Source of the DNA: Maratus speciosus
Taxonomy: Eukaryota > Arthropoda > Arachnida > Araneae > Salticidae
DNA: 64,000 nt
Direction of reading: 5' to 3'
Assembly (NCBI GenBank): GCA_963932465.1
Contig: CAWVRF010001058.1
Location: forward strand, 1,566,798-1,630,797
How positions within the stretch are numbered: the first letter of the stretch is position 1; each line of letters starts with the position of its first letter. Shown piece by piece: positions 12,001 through 22,221 of the stretch. Both the position numbers and the translations under genes were made by a program. The notes under the pieces were generated by a model that searched no databases, was not told the origin of the DNA, and worked only from the letters and a program-made list of their open reading frames with translations.

Positions 12001-15000
12001 AAAATTCCTCAGAAAGAGTTACCTCATATAAAACACGCAATATTTATGAATTGAATTCCGGTGCAGGGCTGAAAATTAATTTCTTAATAAATAATAAAGC
12101 GAAACCGAATATATTGTTTCAACAATCAATGCATTGTTAGAAAATTCATCAGAAAGAATTACCGCATATAAAACACGCAATATTTATGAACTGAATTCCG
12201 GTGCAGGGCTGAAAATTAATTTCTTAATCTTAATAAATAATAAAGCGAAACCGAATATATTGTTTCAACAATCAAAGCATTGTTAGAAAATTCATCAGAA
12301 AGAGTTACCTCATATAAAACACGCAATATTTATGAATTGAATTCCGGTGCAGGGCTGAAAATTAATTTCTTAATAAATAATAAAGCGAAACCGAATATAT
12401 GGTTTAAACAATCAAAGCATATTTAGAAAATTCATCAGAAAGAGTTACCGCATATAAAACACGCAATATTTATGAAATGAATTCCGGTGCAGGGCTGAAA
12501 ATTAATTTCTTAATAAATAATAAAGCGAAACCGAATATATTGTTTCAACAATCAAAGCATTGTTAGAAAATTCATCAGAAAGAATTACCGAATATAAAAC
12601 ACGCAATATTTATGAATTGAAATCCGGTACAGGGCTGAAAATTAATTTCTTAATAAATAATAAAGAGAAACCGAATATATTGTTTCAACAATCAAAGCAT
12701 TGTTAGAAAATTCATCAGAAAGAGTTACCGCATATAAAACACGCAATATTTATGAATTGAATTCCGGTGCACCGCTGAAATTTAATTCCTTATTAAATAA
12801 TAAAGCGAAACCGAATATATTGTTTCAACAATCAAAGCATTGTTAGAAAATTCATGAGAAAGAGTTACCTCATATAAAACACGCAATATTTATGAATTGA
12901 ATTCCGGTGCAGGGCTGAAAATTAATTTCTTAATAAATAATAAAGCGAAACCGAATATATTGTTTAAACAATCAAAGCATTGTTAGAAAATTCATCAGAA
13001 AGAGTTACCGCATATAAAACACGCAATATTTATGAATTGAATTCCGCTGCAGGGCTCAAAATTAATTTATTAATAAATAATAAAGCGAAACCGAATATAT
13101 TGTTTAAACAATCAAAGCATTGTTAGAAAATTCATCAGAAAGAGTTACCGCATATAAAACACGCAATATTTATCAATTGAATTCCGCTGCAGGGCCCAAA
13201 ATTAATTTATTAATAAATAATAAAGCGAAACCGAATATATTGTTTAAACAATCAAAGCATTGTTAGAAAATTAATCAGAAAGAGTTCCGCATATAAAACA
13301 CGCAATATTTATGAATTGAATTCCGCTGCAGGGCTCAAAATTAATTTATTAATAAATAATAAAGCGAAACCGAATATATTGTTTCAACAATCAAAGCATT
13401 GTTAGAAAATTCATCAGAAAGAGTTACCGCATATAAAACACGCAATATTTATGAATTGAATTCCGGTGCAGGGCTGAAAATTAATTTCTTAATAAATAAT
13501 AAAGCGAAACCGAATATATTGTTTCAACAATCAAAGCATTCTTAGAAAATTCTTCAGAAAGAGTTACCGCATATAAAACACGCAATATTTATGAATTGAA
13601 TTCCGGTGCAGGGCTGAAAATTAATTTCCTAATAAATAATAAAAAGAAACCGAATATATTGTTTCAACAATCAAAGCATTGTTAGAAAATTCATCAGAAA
13701 GAGTTACCGCATATAAAACACGCAATATTTATGAATTGAATTCCGGTGCACCGCTGAAAATTAATTCCTTATTAAATAATAAAGCGAAACCGAATATATT
13801 GTTTCAACAATCAAAGCATTGTTAGAAAATTCACCAGAAAGAGTTACCGCATATAAAACACGCAATATTTATGAATTGAATTCCGCTGCAGGGCTCAAAA
13901 TTAATTTATTAATAAATAATAAAGCGAAACCGAATATATTGTTTCAACAATCAATGCATTGTTAGAAAATTCATCAGAAAGAATTACCGCATATAAAACA
14001 CGCAATATTTATGAACTGAATTCCGGTGCAGGGCTGAAAATTAATTTCTTAATCTTAATAAATAATAAAGCGAAACCGAATATATTGTTTCAACAATCAA
14101 AGCATTGTTAGAAAATTCATCAGAAAGAGTTACCTCATATAAAACACGCAATATTTATGAATTGAATTCCGGTGCAGGGCTGAAAATTAATTTCTTAATA
14201 AATAATAAAGCGAAACCGAATATATGGTTTAAACAATCAAAGCATATTTAGAAAATTCATCAGAAAGAGTTACCGCATATAAAACACGCAATATTTATGA
14301 AATGAATTCCGGTGCAGGGCTGAAAATTAATTTCTTAATAAATAATAAAGCGAAACCGAATATATTGTTTCAACAATCAAAGCATTGTTAGAAAATTCAT
14401 CAGAAAGAATTACCGAATATAAAACACGCAATATTTATGAATTGAAATCCGGTACAGGGCTGAAAATTAATTTCTTAATAAATAATAAAGAGAAACCGAA
14501 TATATTGTTTCAACAATCAAAGCATTGTTAGAAAATTCATCAGAAAGAGTTACCGCATATAAAACACGCAATATTTATGAATTGAATTCCGGTGCACCGC
14601 TGAAATTTAATTCCTTATTAAATAATAAAGCGAAACCGAATATATTGTTTGAACAATCAAAGCATTGTTAGAAAATTCATGAGAAAGAGTTACCTCATAT
14701 AAAACACGCAATATTTATGAATTGAATTCCGGTGCAGGGCTGAAAATTAATTTCTTAATAAATAATAAAGCGAAACCGAATATATTGTTTAAACAATCAA
14801 AGCATTGTTAGAAAATTCATCAGAAAGAGTTACCGCATATAAAACACGCAATATTTATCAATTGAATTCCGCTGCAGGGCTCAAAATTAATTTCCTAATA
14901 AATAACAAAGCGAAACCGAATATATTGTTTCAACAATCAATGCATTGTTAGAAAATTCATCAGAAAGAATTACCGCATATAAAACACGCAATATTTATGA

Positions 15001-15210
15001 ACTGAATTCCGGTGCAGGGCTGAAAATTAATTTCTTAATCTCAATAAATAATAAAGCGAAACCGAATATATTGTTTCAACAATCAAAGCATTGTTAGAAA
15101 ATTCCTCAGAAAGAGTTACCTCATATAAAACACGCAATATTTATGAATTGAATTCCGGTGCAGGGCTGAAAATTAATTTCTTAATAAATAATAAAGCGAA
15201 ACCGAATATA
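9050..15210 (+). repeat. Large satellite duplication, copy 2
   Basis: This is the second copy of 2,030-8,470, two monomers shorter. One monomer is missing near 10,260-10,350, where the atatatagt/tggaaaattc monomer of copy 1 is absent. Another is missing near 11,720-11,750, where a caccagaaag monomer is joined directly to the acacggaat monomer. Similarity ends near 15,210, where copy 1 continues with aatcaatgc and copy 2 with gtttaaacaatcaaagc. Confidence 0.9.
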
Positions 15211-17460
15211 TTGTTTAAACAATCAAAGCATTGTTAGAAAATTCATCAGAAAGAGTTACCGCATATAAAACACGCAATATTTATGAATTGAATTCCGCTG
15301 CAGGGCTCAAAATTAATTTATTAATAAATAATAAAGCGAAACCGAATATATTGTTTAAACAATCAAAGCATTGTTAGAAAATTCATCAGAAAGAGTTACC
15401 GCATATAAAACACGCAATATTTATCAATTGAATTCCGCTGCAGGGCTCAAAATTAATTTATTAATAAATAATAAAGCGAAACCGAATATATTGTTTAAAC
15501 AATCAAAGCATTGTTAGAAAATTAATCAGAAAGAGTTCCGCATATAAAACACGCAATATTTATGAATTGAATTCCGCTGCAGGGCTCAAAATTAATTTAT
15601 TAATAAATAATAAAGCGAAACCGAATATATTGTTTCAACAATCAAAGCATTGTTAGAAAATTCATCAGAAAGAGTTACCGCATATAAAACACGCAATATT
15701 TATGAATTGAATTCCGGTGCAGGGCTGAAAATTAATTTCTTAATAAATAATAAAGCGAAACCGAATATATTGTTTCAACAATCAAAGCATTGTTAGAAAA
15801 TTCTTCAGAAAGAGTTACCGCATATAAAACACGCAATATTTATGAATTGAATTCCGGTGCAGGGCTGAAAATTAATTTCCTAATAAATAATAAAAAGAAA
15901 CCGAATATATTGTTTCAACAATCAAAGCATTGTTAGAAAATTCATCAGAAAGAGTTACCGCATATAAAACACGCAATATTTATGAATTGAATTCCGGTGC
16001 ACCGCTGAAAATTAATTCCTTATTAAATAATAAAGCGAAACCGAATATATTGTTTCAACAATCAAAGCATTGTTAGAAAATTCACCAGAAAGAGTTACCG
16101 CATATAAAACACGCAATATTTATGAATTGAATTCCGCTGCAGGGCTCAAAATTAATTTATTAATAAATAATAAAGCGAAACCGAATATATTGTTTCAACA
16201 ATCAATGCATTGTTAGAAAATTCATCAGAAAGAATTACCGCATATAAAACACGCAATATTTATGAACTGAATTCCGGTGCAGGGCTGAAAATTAATTTCT
16301 TAATCTTAATAAATAATAAAGCGAAACCGAATATATTGTTTCAACAATCAAAGCATTGTTAGAAAATTCATCAGAAAGAGTTACCTCATATAAAACACGC
16401 AATATTTATGAATTGAATTCCGGTGCAGGGCTGAAAATTAATTTCTTAATAAATAATAAAGCGAAACCGAATATATGGTTTAAACAATCAAAGCATATTT
16501 AGAAAATTCATCAGAAAGAGTTACCGCATATAAAACACGCAATATTTATGAAATGAATTCCGGTGCAGGGCTGAAAATTAATTTCTTAATAAATAATAAA
16601 GCGAAACCGAATATATTGTTTCAACAATCAAAGCATTGTTAGAAAATTCATCAGAAAGAATTACCGAATATAAAACACGCAATATTTATGAATTGAAATC
16701 CGGTACAGGGCTGAAAATTAATTTCTTAATAAATAATAAAGAGAAACCGAATATATTGTTTCAACAATCAAAGCATTGTTAGAAAATTCATCAGAAAGAG
16801 TTACCGCATATAAAACACGCAATATTTATGAATTGAATTCCGGTGCACCGCTGAAATTTAATTCCTTATTAAATAATAAAGCGAAACCGAATATATTGTT
16901 TGAACAATCAAAGCATTGTTAGAAAATTCATGAGAAAGAGTTACCTCATATAAAACACGCAATATTTATGAATTGAATTCCGGTGCAGGGCTGAAAATTA
17001 ATTTCTTAATAAATAATAAAGCGAAACCGAATATATTGTTTAAACAATCAAAGCATTGTTAGAAAATTCATCAGAAAGAGTTACCGCATATAAAACACGC
17101 AATATTTATCAATTGAATTCCGCTGCAGGGCTCAAAATTAATTTCCTAATAAATAACAAAGCGAAACCGAATATATTGTTTCAACAATCAATGCATTGTT
17201 AGAAAATTCATCAGAAAGAATTACCGCATATAAAACACGCAATATTTATGAACTGAATTCCGGTGCAGGGCTGAAAATTAATTTCTTAATCTCAATAAAT
17301 AATAAAGCGAAACCGAATATATTGTTTCAACAATCAAAGCATTGTTAGAAAATTCCTCAGAAAGAGTTACCTCATATAAAACACGCAATATTTATGAATT
17401 GAATTCCGGTGCAGGGCTGAAAATTAATTTCTTAATAAATAATAAAGCGAAACCGAATAT
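12870..17460 (+). repeat. Tandem 16-monomer higher-order unit, 2,251 bp, two copies
   Basis: Landmarks recur at 2,251 bp: gttccgc 13,284/15,535; the tctta insertion 14,053/16,304; the tctc insertion 15,039/17,290; attcctcag about 15,101/17,352. The length fits thirteen 140-bp monomers, two 146-bp monomers and one 139-bp monomer. The first copy runs to about 15,115 and the second to about 17,460. A shorter piece of the same unit is seen at about 4,240-4,960 against 6,490-7,210 (gttccgc 4,291/6,542, again 2,251 bp). Confidence 0.88.
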
Positions 17461-19054
17461 ATTGTTTCAACAATCAATGCATTGTTAGAAAATTCATCAG
17501 AAAGAATTACCGCATATAAAACACGCAATATTTATGAATTGAATTCCGGTGCAGGGCTGAAAATTAATTTCTTAATAAATAATAAAGCGAAACCGAATAT
17601 ATGGTTTAAACAATCAAAGCATATTTAGAAAATTCATCAGAAAGAGTTACCGCATATAAAACACGCAATATTTATGAAATGAATTCCGGTGCAGGGCTGA
17701 AAATTAATTTCTTAATAAATAATAAAGCGAAACCGAATATATTGTTTCAACAATCAAAGCATTGTTAGAAAATTCATCAGAAAGAATTACCGAATATAAA
17801 ACACGCAATATTTATGAATTGAAATCCGGTACAGGGCTGAAAATTAATTTCTTAATAAATAATAAAGAGAAACCGAATATATTGTTTCAACAATCAAAGC
17901 ATTGTTAGAAAATTCATCAGAAAGAGTTACCGCATATAAAACACGCAATATTTATGAATTGAATTCCGGTGCACCGCTGAAATTTAATTCCTTATTAAAT
18001 AATAAAGCGAAACCGAATATATTGTTTCAACAATCAAAGCATTGTTAGAAAATTCATGAGAAAGAGTTACCTCATATAAAACACGCAATATTTATGAATT
18101 GAATTCCGGTGCAGGGCTGAAAATTAATTTCTTAATAAATAATAAAGCGAAACCGAATATATTGTTTAAACAATCAAAGCATTGTTAGAAAATTCATCAG
18201 AAAGAGTTACCGCATATAAAACACGCAATATTTATGAATTGAATTCCGCTGCAGGGCTCAAAATTAATTTATTAATAAATAATAAAGCGAAACCGAATAT
18301 ATTGTTTAAACAATCAAAGCATTGTTAGAAAATTCATCAGAAAGAGTTACCGCATATAAAACACGCAATATTTATCAATTGAATTCCGCTGCAGGGCTCA
18401 AAATTAATTTATTAATAAATAATAAAGCGAAACCGAATATATTGTTTCAACAATCAAAGCATTGTTAGAAAATTCATCAGAAAGAGTTACCGCATATAAA
18501 ACACGCAATATTTATCAATTGAATTCCTGTGCAGGGCTGAAAATTAAATTCTTAATAAATAATAAAGCGAAACCGAATATATTGTTTCAACAATCAAAGC
18601 ATTGTTAGAAAATTCACCAGAAAGAGTTACCGCATATAAAACACGCAATATTTATGAATTGAATTCCGGTGCAGGGCTGAAAATTAATTTCTTAATAAAT
18701 AATAAAGTGAAACCGAATATATTGTTTCAACAATCAAAGCATTGTTAGAAAATTCATCAGAAAGTGTTACCGCATATAAAACACGCAATATGTATGAATT
18801 GAATTCCGTTGCACCGCTGAAAATTAATTTCTTAATGAATAATAAAGCGAAACCGAATATATTGTTTCAACAATCAAAGCATTGTTAGAAAATTCATCAG
18901 AAAGAGTTACCGCATATAAAACACGCAATATTTATGAATTGAATTCCGGTACAGGGCTGAAAATTAATTTCTTAATAAATAATAAAGCGAAACCGAATAT
19001 ATTGTTTCAACAATGAAAGCATTGTTAGAAAATTCATCAGAAAGAGTTAGCGCA
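17460..19054 (+). repeat. Diverged distal part of the left satellite block
   Basis: After the second 16-monomer unit the array continues without an obvious long periodicity. It carries rare variants such as gaattcctgtgcag (about 18,523), aagtgaaaccg (about 18,706) and ccgttgcacc with taatgaataat (about 18,807-18,840). The ccgttgcacc/taatgaata pair also occurs at the very start of the window (about 272-305). The final monomer has caatgaaagc and gttagcgc, a type otherwise seen only in the right array. Confidence 0.75.
19049..19054 (+). repeat. Left target-site duplication AGCGCA of the outer element
   Basis: Satellite sequence reads gagtt-AGCGCA and is then cut by the element. The same six bases follow the element at 27,497-27,502 and continue into tataaaacacgc. 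The uninterrupted site gttagcgcatataaaac is present in other monomers, for example at 34,111, with a single AGCGCA. The duplication is therefore exact at 6 bp. Confidence 0.95.
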
Positions 19055-19103
19055 AGTAGTAGAAAAAGGACAGTTCTGCTCCAGCAGGTGGTGGGTGGTG
19101 GGA

Positions 19104-19186
19104 GCTCCTCCTCCTCCTCATCCACCACCTGCTCCTCCTCCACCTCCTGCTCCTCCTCCACCTCCTCCTCCTCCTCCACCTCCTGC
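19104..19186. repeat. CTCCTC/CACCTCCTG triplet-type microsatellite, left end
   Basis: A pyrimidine-rich tract of ctcctc, ccacctcctg and ctgctcc units lies about 50 bp inside the left end, next to a G-rich ggtggtgggtggtggg segment. Both strands stay open across it (Ser/Thr/Cys-rich one way, Glu/Val-rich the other), which is a property of the triplet repeat, not evidence of a protein. The mirror tract at 27,394-27,450 has a different length and unit order. Confidence 0.85.
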
Positions 19187-19800
19187 GGAGAATGTGTGCT
19201 CTAAGAGGAGGGGTTAGAAAGGAATGTTGATCTCTAAGAAGAGGGTGGAGTTTAAAAAATTTTTAGATTTTTTTTTTTAAGAGTGAAATTTTTTTAGCGA
19301 ACTATAGTACGAGGGGTCATTTTGGAGAATGAATTTTATTTTTTTATCGAACTATAGGTTGATGTTTTAATGTACATTTTTACAGACGAAATTTTATTTT
19401 ATTTATTTATTTTTTTAGATGGAAATTTTTTAGCGAACTATTGTATGAGGTTTAATAAAACATTTTAATAAAGAATTAATTTTTAGGAAATTAATTTTTG
19501 AGAAGGAATTTTATTTTTACTTAATTACAAAAGAATTTTTATTTATTTATTTATTTATTTTGGAGATTGAAAATTTTCAGTAAACTATAGTATGCGGTGT
19601 AATTATGAATTATACATGAAGAATTAAATTTAAAATATTTAATTCTGGAACTTAAGAAAATTTTGAATAAAATTTTTCGAAAGGTTTAGATTTTTTGCTG
19701 TTAGACGAGAGGTAGATAAGAATTTTTTTAGGGGATTTTAATTAAGTAAAAGATTTATTTTGTGCTGCCCTCTAGCGAACTGAAAATAAAGCATTTAAAA
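19187..19800. repeat. AT-rich left subterminal region with iterated GCGAACTATAG motif
   Basis: No gene is seen. A degenerate motif, core gcgaactatagtacgagggg followed by tcatttt, recurs at 19,296-19,327, 19,346-19,364, 19,432-19,460 and 19,579-19,606, with a fragment at 19,772-19,781. Between copies the sequence is poly-T/poly-A with attt runs. Iterated subterminal motifs are typical transposase or host-factor binding sites in DNA transposons, but no binding protein is known for this one. Confidence 0.75.
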
Positions 19801-19815
19801 ATATATTTAAAAATA

Positions 19816-19905
19816 GCTAAAAGTTGGGATGAGGTTTGAATCCTTAAAAAAGTAAGGATGGGTCAGTGATTTTAGCTGTCGCCTTGACCACTTAGCCATG
19901 CTTGC
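19816..19905 (-). pseudogene. Degenerate tRNA-Ser/Leu-like segment with Pol III boxes (left arm)
   Basis: On the minus strand TGGCTAAGTGG (19,888-19,898) fits the Pol III box A consensus at every fixed position, and GATTCAAACCT (19,832-19,842) fits box B at 9 of 11. The box starts are 56 nt apart, as in class II tRNAs with a long variable arm. A D-arm can form (GCT/GGC), and ATCCTTA/TAAGGAT makes a perfect 7-bp stem. However, the anticodon loop lacks U33 and the acceptor stem does not pair. It is therefore a tRNA-derived relic, possibly a SINE head, rather than a working tRNA. The same segment lies in the right arm in mirror orientation, so both copies point outward. Confidence 0.4.
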
Positions 19906-19944
19906 ATGCCTTGGAAAGAATTTTTTAAGAAAGGGTGTGTGATT

Positions 19945-20056
19945 CTCCTCCTGCTCCTGTTGCGAGTACCGTGTTCCTCCGCCAGCTCCCACCACCTGCT
20001 CCTGTCGTGAGTACAGTGCTCCTCCGCCTGCTCCCACCTCCTGCTCCTCCACCTGC
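19945..20056. repeat. Second triplet-rich tract of the left arm
   Basis: Two imperfect copies of a unit of about 45 bp (ctgctcctgt, gagtac, gtgttcctccgcc, gctcccacc) are seen with flanking ctcctc runs. On the minus strand this reads as a Gly/Ala/Gln/Glu-rich open frame of 81 codons, which continues through the tRNA-like segment at 19,816-19,905. The mirror frame in the right arm is the same but for one Pro/Ser change. I regard it as a repeat, not a gene. Confidence 0.7.
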
Positions 20057-20416
20057 GAAGAGCTGTTGTTTTAGAGGAGGTCTTAATTAAGGAATTTTTT
20101 AGGGGCACGCTCTAGGTTGAGGTGGAATTTTCAATTATACCTAAAGAATTCATTTTAATTTTTTGAACTAAATTTTGAATAGGGATATTTTTTAAGATTT
20201 AATGTAATAATGGAAAATTATACCAAATTTGAAAATGTTAGAATTTTCTCTAGTAAATTTAGGTTTTTAAGAACTTACACCCCACCTAATTTTAATTGTT
20301 AATTACTCATTAATAAATTATGTTAATTATTTTTTTTTCATTCTATACGAATTGTTAGTACGCATTTCTCATGATGATTTAAAATAAACAGTTTCGGCAG
20401 AAATTGAATACCTGTA

Positions 20417-20447
20417 GTCACGTGACCTCCCCCCCCCCTTTTTTTTT
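20417..20447. other. GTCACGTGAC palindrome beside a C10T9 run (mirrored at 23,862-23,893)
   Basis: A perfect 10-bp palindrome with a CACGTG E-box core is followed by ct, ten C and nine T. In the right arm the mirror has ten A, ten G and the same palindrome. It could bind a bHLH factor if transcription occurs, but nothing else supports a promoter. Confidence 0.4.
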
Positions 20448-20801
20448 CTTGTGTAATTGAGACTTCATTCTTAAACCTAGAATTAGATATACTGCAAATA
20501 ATTATTCGAATTTTCTATAAGGTATGGATACTACAAATATTTTTTAAACTGATTAAATATTTATGAGATGTTTATCGAAATTATTTAGATATACAGGGCT
20601 GTTCAAAGATACGTTTTCTTTTAACATGTATGAAGTATTTTAATCCCCCACCCCTAGTGCGTGATTCGTACTTTTATAAATGAATACCCGGTAAAATTAA
20701 AATATACGCCCTTTTCTATTATGTTAATGAGTCAATTTCGTTAATGATGTCACGGGAGATCTAATTTTTGGAAAAATATATTTATTAATTATATAAATTT
20801 T

Positions 20802-20935
20802 TAATGTCGTTGACGAAATATATTTATTTAACTAAATAAATTTGTAATGTTCTTGGCGAAATATATTAATTGAACTCGATAAAGTTTTAATGTTGACTAT
20901 ATATTTTTTATGTTGTTGACGAAACATCTGACTTT
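20802..20935. repeat. Degenerate short tandem repeat in the inner arm
   Basis: About four diverged copies of a unit near aatgttgttgacgaaatata are spaced about 30-45 bp apart (starts near 20,802, 20,847, 20,888 and 20,919). The mirror lies at about 23,374-23,507. No function can be assigned. Confidence 0.55.
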
Positions 20936-21430
20936 AGTTTTATAAATGTTGAATATTATTCAAAATTGGTGAATATAATATACTGGTGAATTTAATTAAG
21001 TTGAATACATTTTTTTCGGCTTTTAACGAAATGTGTTAGAAAATTTTGAATGCAGTTGAGTAAATCTATTATTAGTTTTCAACAACGCGAAAGATACGTT
21101 TGAATAGGAATCTATCGCAATAATTCCTGCATATACAGGACAGCGCAAAAGAATTCACATAAATTTTAAAGTGTATACATTTTATTCGCAGTTCAAAACT
21201 ATTTTATTGCAAAAATAATTTCGCATACAAAATTTTTTTCGCCGCCTTTAGCAAGTAGAATTTAAATAGCGATACTGGGATGAGAGATTTTTATTTTTTT
21301 TTTTTTCGTAACCGATGAATAATATATAAATCACAATTTTAAGCAAGATTTAAATAAAGTTTATTTAAAAATCGAATTTGTCTTTTAAAATATCGTTTGA
21401 ACTATATTAGAAAAATGCATATACGATTCA

Positions 21431-21735
21431 TTTTCAGACTACCTGTATATTCATTATTTAGAGAATGCATATCCTAATCATTTATAAACTACGTTTTGCC
21501 TTTGAAAGCAATTTTAGTAAAAGGTGTACTGACATATTATTTATTTTGTGTGCGATTAATTTTTTAGACTGCGACTATATTATTTTTGGATAATACTTTT
21601 ATGAATAATTTTTAGACTAATTATTAACTAATTTTGGAGATTAAATATAGTTTTGATTCATTATTTTCTTACATGCGTTTGTTTTAGACTGCCTCATTGA
21701 AAACATGATATAGGCTACTGCATTTTCAAGACTGT
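21431..21735. repeat. Iterated TTTTAGACTGC motif in the inner arm
   Basis: The motif appears as ttttcagactacc (21,431), tttttagactgc (21,561), tttagactaa (21,611), gttttagactgc (21,681) and ttttcaagactg (21,723), the first and last followed by tgtatattcatt or tatattcatt. The mirror set lies at about 22,570-22,875. Several direct copies within 300 bp suggest a protein-binding cluster or an old tandem repeat. Confidence 0.5.
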
Positions 21736-22085
21736 ATATTCATTGAAACAGTTACAATTTGAAAACAATCTAAGTAAATTATACTGTATGGTGTTATAAG
21801 ACCAATTGAAATGCTTTCTTCAGAGATTTTTGAACTAGGATTAGTTTTAATAAAATTCAAATCTAAGAAATTTTTGGCGATAAAACAAAGTAATTTAGAC
21901 AAATCCTTTACCTAACCCAATATTATTTTGTAACAATATTTCACGGGATCCATTTTATTTAATTATTCAGCGAAAACAATGTATGAGACTTTTGTTTCGC
22001 GAAAATTAATATTTCTAATACTATGCTGGAAAATATATATTAGTATATTCAAAATAGAAATAAAATCTTCATAGATTAATATTAA

Positions 22086-22221
22086 AAATATACAACTAAA
22101 ACTAGGTAGTAAAAGGTATTTATTTTTTCCGTTAAATTTCCTTTTGAGCATAAGTGAAAATGCATATACTATATGTTTTAATTTTTGTCAGCGAATAACC
22201 TTCAAGCAGGTTCGAAATTTA
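22086..22221. other. 136-bp unpaired loop at the centre of the foldback
   Basis: Pairing of the two arms stops after attaatatta at 22,085 and resumes at 22,222. The intervening 136 bp is the only part of the outer element present once. It is AT-rich with no convincing open frame. A small frame starting at 22,144 runs out into the right arm and is mirrored by one from the left arm ending here. So short a loop means the transcript would fold into a hairpin with a stem of about 1.9 kb or more. Confidence 0.85.

Larger units (their letters stand above)
1..19054 (+). repeat. Left block of the 140-bp tandem satellite (about 136 monomers)
   Basis: A head-to-tail satellite fills this stretch without a gene. 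In the first 4.2 kb the motif gctgaaaattaatttcttaa recurs at exact multiples of 140 (1, 141, 281, 421, 561 and on). The typical monomer is about 29% GC and contains gaattgaattccgg, which includes an EcoRI site. Most differences between monomers are single substitutions. Length changes are a 6-bp insertion (146-bp type) and a 1-bp loss (139-bp type). The block ends inside a monomer at 19,054, where a mobile element has inserted. The function is unknown. Megabase AT-rich satellites of this size class are often centromeric or pericentromeric, but that is inference here. Confidence 0.98.
19055..22085 (+). repeat. Left terminal inverted repeat, about 3.03 kb
   Basis: The arm matches the reverse complement of 22,222-27,496 once the nested insert is removed. 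Blocks of hundreds of bases are identical, for example 21,900-22,085 against 22,222-22,405. The differences I found are few: one base at about 21,671 (tttctt versus ttatctt in mirror), one at about 21,364, a 1-bp indel near 20,312, homopolymer length changes, and microsatellite and motif copy-number changes in the outer kilobase. In order from the end it holds a triplet tract, AT-rich sequence with an iterated motif, a tRNA-like segment, a second triplet tract, and about 1.9 kb of AT-rich DNA. I see no gene in it. Confidence 0.95.
20159..22085. repeat. Inner 1.93 kb of the left arm, AT-rich, no gene
   Basis: This part pairs with 22,222-24,150 and reads as one almost perfect palindrome with the loop. 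It contains a C10T9 tract next to GTCACGTGAC, degenerate repeats of aatgttgttgacgaaatata (20,802-20,935), and an iterated ttttagactgc motif (21,431-21,735). Phrases such as atacagggctgttcaaag (20,593) and atatacaggacagcgcaa (21,132) resemble common arthropod transposon phrases, but I cannot delimit a separate element. Confidence 0.9.

Noticed and set aside
18964..19204. Ser/Thr-rich (plus) and Glu-rich (minus) open frames at the left end of the element
   Set aside because: They overlap on both strands and lie across the ctcctc microsatellite and the satellite/element junction, so they are by-products of triplet repeats.
19807..20108. Gly/Gln/Glu-rich open frames of 78-81 codons in the left arm and their mirrors at 26,379-26,680
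   Set aside because: The two arms carry the same frames because they are inverted copies. The frames run through a triplet tract and a tRNA-like segment, and no protein family is recognisable.
20593..21145. Separate small transposon bounded by atacagggctg and atatacaggac
   Set aside because: The phrases look like common transposon ends but are in the same orientation. No target duplication or inverted end could be found.
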